DNA of 6,977 bases from assembly GCA_018971745.1 (NCBI GenBank), contig JAGXAD010000037.1, forward strand, positions 1 to 6,977, written 5' to 3'. This document shows positions 5,158-6,977 of the stretch, piece after piece (positions within the stretch are counted from its first letter, which is position 1; every line of letters begins with the position of its first letter). A program made the position numbers and the translations under genes. The notes beneath the pieces were generated by a model. That model was not told the DNA's origin and ran no database searches. It saw only the letters and a program-made list of their open reading frames with translations. Origin of the DNA: Patescibacteria group bacterium. Lineage in GTDB: Bacteria; Patescibacteriota; Minisyncoccia; Sungbacterales; GWA2-42-14.

Positions 5158-5239
5158 TGCCGGGGGCGGGACTCGAACCCGCATGCCTTGCGGCGCTTGA
5201 TCTTAAGTCAAGTGCGTATGCCAATTTCGCCACCCCGGC
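5158..5239 (-). tRNA. tRNA-Leu(UAA)
   Basis: A class II cloverleaf: acceptor GCCGGGG/CCCCGGC, D-arm GCG-AAATTGGCATA-CGC, anticodon arm CTTGA-CTTAAGA-TCAAG with anticodon TAA in DNA, a long variable arm with the hairpin GCC-GCAA-GGC, T-arm GCGGG-TTCGAGT-CCCGC and A73. CCA is not encoded (AAT follows). It lies between the tRNA-Cys block and the NERD gene, all on the minus strand. No extended leader-trailer stem is seen. Confidence 0.96.
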
Positions 5240-5241
5240 GT

Positions 5242-5295
5242 ATGCGATTTTGTTTATCCCGCACAAACTTTTGGCGAAGGCGTCGGCGGGAATTG
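5242..5295 (-). repeat. Direct repeat: 3' part plus trailer of the broken tRNA-Cys
   Basis: The segment 5242-5295 aligns with 5399-5453, offset 157-158. The outer block (5242-5261 with 5399-5418) matches at 19 of 20 bases, and the tRNA block (5273-5295 with 5431-5453) at 20 of 23. The middle differs, but each copy is complementary to its own leader. This is direct evidence of a duplicated tRNA-Cys 3' unit. Confidence 0.85.
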
Positions 5296-5404
5296 TTTTG
5301 CTTCCGACAGCAAAACCCTGGAAAATTTTTTACGCCTCGGATGGAACCTTGGCTAAATTTTCCGTTCAACGCAAAGCAGTTTGCGTTGAACCCCGCGAAT
5401 GCGG
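5295..5404. repeat. Hairpin-dense spacer inside the split tRNA-Cys
   Basis: Four consecutive stem-loops: GTTTTGCT/AGCAAAAC (5295-5302 with 5309-5316); GGAAAATTT/AAATTTTCC (5320-5328 with 5355-5363); a perfect 12-bp stem GTTCAACGCAAA with 5380-5391 around GCAG (5364-5391); and CCGC-GAAT-GCGG (5393-5404). No convincing ORF is present. On the minus strand the part just after the inner trailer (AAAACCGCATTCGCGGGG) resembles the spacer and start of tRNA-Leu, so a duplicated Leu 5' end may be included. Confidence 0.75.
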
Positions 5405-5414
5405 TTTTGTTTAT

Positions 5415-5523
5415 CCCGTGACAAAATGTCGGCCAAGGCCTGGGCGGGAATTGCACCCGCGTATAAGGGTTTTGCAGACCCGTGCCTTACTACTTGGCTA
5501 CCAGGCCGACATTTTGTCGCGGG
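5415..5523. repeat. 20-bp inverted repeat (one mismatch) around the intact tRNA-Cys
   Basis: Positions 5415-5434 and 5504-5523 are reverse complements except for one pair (5419/5519). The core GACAAAATGTCGGCC at 5420-5434 is exact. The GGCC acceptor strand at 5504-5507 can pair either with the acceptor 3' strand or, two bases further on, with a repeated GGCC in the trailer. The split copy shows the same two-base (TT) offset. Confidence 0.92.
5436..5507 (-). tRNA. tRNA-Cys(GCA)
   Basis: Cloverleaf: acceptor GGCCTGG/CCAGGCC, TA, D-arm GCC-AAGTAGTAA-GGC, A26, anticodon arm CGGGT-CTGCAAA-ACCCT (outer pair mismatched) with anticodon GCA, T-arm GCGGG-TGCAATT-CCCGC and U73, the known Cys discriminator. 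CCA is not encoded (TGG follows). The T-loop has G at position 55, where nearly all tRNAs have U (pseudouridine). It is nested in the broken second copy and lies downstream of rbfA on the same strand. Confidence 0.93.
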
Positions 5524-5580
5524 GCAGACCTCTGTGTTAGCTACTTCACCACTGCGCCAAAAGTTTGTGCGGGAACAAAC

Positions 5581-5931
5581 TTAACTCTGCTCTTCCAATC
5601 CGCTTAATAATTCTTCAATCCGCTCGCGCTTTTTCTCGGCCTCGTCAATAAAAAATCTGATTTTAGGAACCGGACGGATGCGAAGCTTTTTGTTTAATGC
5701 CTGCTGAATTGCGTACACGGTTTTTTTCAGCAGGTTCAAAATTTCAATCTCCGATATGCCGTTCCCGCGGGCCGACAATAAAGAAAAAAACGCATTGGCA
5801 TACAGCTTGTCTTCTGAAACCTCAACGCGCGTAACCGTTACCAATGCTCCTTCGGGAAATTCAATCATGCGGTCAATAATCTTGGCAAGCTCCTCTTTAA
5901 TAAGTTCATTTACTTTTTCAAGCCGTTTCAT
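5581..5931 (-). CDS. rbfA: Ribosome-binding factor A
   Basis: 116 residues, the usual length for RbfA, a KH-fold protein that binds the 30S subunit and helps mature the 16S rRNA 5' region. The protein opens MKRLEKVNELIKEELAKII, a typical RbfA first helix. It continues with VTVTRVEVSEDKLYANAFFS (31-50) and ends with LRIRPVPKIRFFIDEAEKKR (83-102), matching the family signature R.RP.P.l.F..D. Its ATG overlaps the infB stop as ATGA, so the two are translationally coupled, the classic infB-rbfA order. The TAA stop lies 6 bp from the leader of the tRNA-Cys block, so the mRNA probably continues into the tRNAs and is separated by tRNA processing. Confidence 0.95.
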   Translation of the reverse strand: MKRLEKVNELIKEELAKIIDRMIEFPEGALVTVTRVEVSEDKLYANAFFSLLSARGNGISEIEILNLLKKTVYAIQQALNKKLRIRPVPKIRFFIDEAEKKRERIEELLSGLEEQS

Positions 5932-6977
5932 ACTAATTTTTGCTTAATGCGCTCCTCCTCAAAAATTTCAAGGCTATCTCCCGCCTGAATCGGCTGTTTC
6001 ACATCCGTCATCATTCCGAATTCAGAGCCCTCGGAAACTTCCGATGCTGCTTTTTTTTGCGATTGCAAATCGTTGATAAATCCTTTTCCAATTTCACGAT
6101 TGCCCCGCAACACATTGCATCGCGCTCCCCGTTTTATTTTTCCGGATGTTACTTTGCCGCCTATGATTTGTTTGTCATGCTCTTTTTTGAAAAACGCAAG
6201 AATCTTTGCTTTGCCAAGCGGAATAATTTTTACTTCCGCAGGAAGCAAATTTTCCATTTCTTCTTTCAGGCGGTCCGCAAGCTTATAAATAATATCCTCG
6301 TGAATAATGACTACGCCTTGCCGCTCCGCAAGCTGTCGCACAAGCGCAGGAGTTTTCACTTTGAACCCGAGAATAATCGTATGCGACGATACGGACGCCA
6401 TGCGCACATCAGCTTCATTTACATCGCCCACTTCGCTTTTCAACACGCGCGTGCCGATGAGCTGGTATTGCACTGCCTCAATCATCGGCAAAATCGCCTC
6501 CTCGGAACCAGACACGTCGGTTTTCAAAATCACATTCAGAACGAGCCGCTGCGGCGCCTCAACCGCAGCTTCTTCTTCGATATCCTGCTCTTCACCCGAC
6601 GCCGCTTCCTGAACTTGAGCCGTTTCTTCCTTTTTTTCTTCATACGGCATTGCCTTCGGCGCCTCTTGCGGCGCCACCCGCAACACAGGCAAAACTTTTT
6701 TTTGTTCCGCAATCCACGCTTCGGCTTCCCCGCGCTTTGCAAATGATTTCACTAAATCCCCAACGCGGGGAAGTACAATCAAACTTGATACAATCACCGG
6801 CATGGATGATCGCGCTTCAGTAATCGGTTTGCCCAAAAAATTTTCAAAAATTTTCAATGTTTCTATTGATTCACCGATTACAAGCAAATCTTTTTTAACC
6901 ATGGCGCCCTTATTGAAAAGAACAGTTGCGGTGGGCCCCCGGCGCATATCCTGATGCGATTCAATGACCACGCCCTC
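5928..6977 (-). CDS. infB: Translation initiation factor IF-2, C-terminal part (5' end outside window)
   Basis: The frame is open to the right edge (Glu-Gly precede Val-Val-Ile-Glu-Ser-His), so about 349 codons of a longer gene are visible and the GTP-binding domain is missing. The visible order is the end of the G domain (GVVIESHQD), domain II with RRGPTATVLFNKG and SSMPVIVSSL, an acidic linker rich in Glu, Ala and Gln, domain III starting LNVILKTDVSGSEEAI, and C2 (fMet-tRNA-binding) with KILAFFKKEHDKQIIGGKVT and GKIKRGARCNVLR. IF-2 brings initiator tRNA to the 30S subunit and promotes subunit joining. The linker lacks the usual LEQLFE-type helix and looks lineage-specific. The gene stops at TGA within the ATGA overlap with rbfA. 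Confidence 0.95.
   Translation of the reverse strand, partial: EGVVIESHQDMRRGPTATVLFNKGAMVKKDLLVIGESIETLKIFENFLGKPITEARSSMPVIVSSLIVLPRVGDLVKSFAKRGEAEAWIAEQKKVLPVLRVAPQEAPKAMPYEEKKEETAQVQEAASGEEQDIEEEAAVEAPQRLVLNVILKTDVSGSEEAILPMIEAVQYQLIGTRVLKSEVGDVNEADVRMASVSSHTIILGFKVKTPALVRQLAERQGVVIIHEDIIYKLADRLKEEMENLLPAEVKIIPLGKAKILAFFKKEHDKQIIGGKVTSGKIKRGARCNVLRGNREIGKGFINDLQSQKKAASEVSEGSEFGMMTDVKQPIQAGDSLEIFEEERIKQKLV

Larger units (their letters stand above)
5278..5558 (-). pseudogene. Second tRNA-Cys, split in the anticodon loop by the intact copy
   Basis: The 5' part (5558 to 5524) reads GGCGCAG, TG, D-arm GTG-AAGTAGCTAA-CAC, A26, GAGGT and the loop start CTGC, aligning with the intact tRNA-Cys. 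The 3' part (5295 to 5278) reads CAATT-CCCGC, acceptor strand CGACGCC and T73, the Cys discriminator. Acceptor strands pair at the outer four positions. The perfect 20-bp inverted repeat formed by the two flanks shows that both halves belong to one original unit. About 230 bp separate them, holding the intact tRNA-Cys and a hairpin-rich stretch. Sequence between the anticodon loop and T-loop is lost or unrecognisable, so it is probably dead, though a trans-acting or spliced arrangement cannot be excluded. Confidence 0.75.
5257..5574. repeat. 20-bp perfect inverted repeat around the nested tRNA-Cys block
   Basis: TCCCGCACAAACTTTTGGCG (5257-5276) is the exact reverse complement of 5555-5574. 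The arms are the trailer and leader of the broken tRNA-Cys and include four bases of its acceptor strand. Everything between, including the intact tRNA-Cys with its own inverted repeat, sits inside. The right arm ends 6 bp from the rbfA stop. Confidence 0.95.

Noticed and set aside
5157..5540. Plus-strand and minus-strand ORFs across the tRNA-Leu and tRNA-Cys block.
   Set aside because: They read through tRNA genes and inverted repeats, have no protein-like domains and no start signals.
5928..5931. TGA as a sense codon (Gly code seen in some CPR lineages).
   Set aside because: TGA ends infB exactly where rbfA begins, and ends the NERD gene just before DedA; read-through gives no continuing homology.
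5940..6746. A 268-codon plus-strand ORF opposite infB.
   Set aside because: It is antisense to a clear IF-2 frame, with Arg/Phe-rich composition typical of a shadow frame and no recognisable domain.

Overview
This window looks like chromosomal DNA from a small-genome bacterium, most plausibly of the Candidate Phyla Radiation (Patescibacteria, Parcubacteria-like). That placement is an inference from family content and compactness: a small GIY-YIG protein, a 224-residue NAD kinase, a divergent CCA-adding enzyme, a short 3D-domain protein, short intergenic gaps, genes without clear Shine-Dalgarno sites, and tRNA genes that do not encode CCA. TGA is used as a stop in infB, where it overlaps the rbfA start as ATGA, and in the NERD gene, so the TGA=Gly code of some CPR lineages is not in use.

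Almost all genes lie on the minus strand. Reading that strand from the right edge: the C-terminal half of infB (IF-2) overlaps rbfA; about 440 bp of tRNA DNA follows, with an intact tRNA-Cys(GCA) nested inside the two halves of a second, broken tRNA-Cys, then tRNA-Leu(UAA). Next come an AT-rich NERD-domain membrane protein gene, a DedA-family membrane protein gene, and a secreted 3D-domain (RlpA-like fold) gene with its own strong promoter and a start-proximal hairpin. A bidirectional terminator separates the last from plus-strand tRNA-Arg(UCG). A divergent promoter region then leads to cca, which is predicted to be leaderless. Downstream of cca is about 480 bp holding intact tRNA-Pro(CGG) surrounded by fragments of tRNA-Pro-like genes, then nadK, the 5' half of another tRNA, and a GIY-YIG endonuclease-like gene cut by the left window edge.

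The functional theme is translation: IF-2 and RbfA for initiation and 30S maturation, four intact tRNAs, and the CCA-adding enzyme that all four need. The part most worth a second look is the tRNA DNA. tRNA-Pro and both tRNA-Cys copies have leaders and trailers complementary over 20 to 23 bp beyond or into the acceptor stem. Three tRNA 5' halves are cut in the D-arm/anticodon region, and each is followed directly by CCCG. The inverted pair CCCGCAC...GTGCGGG occurs beside three of the tRNA loci. This could be a family of tRNA-associated inverted-repeat elements, or repeated local duplication and decay under selection for long pre-tRNA stems. The sequence alone does not decide which.
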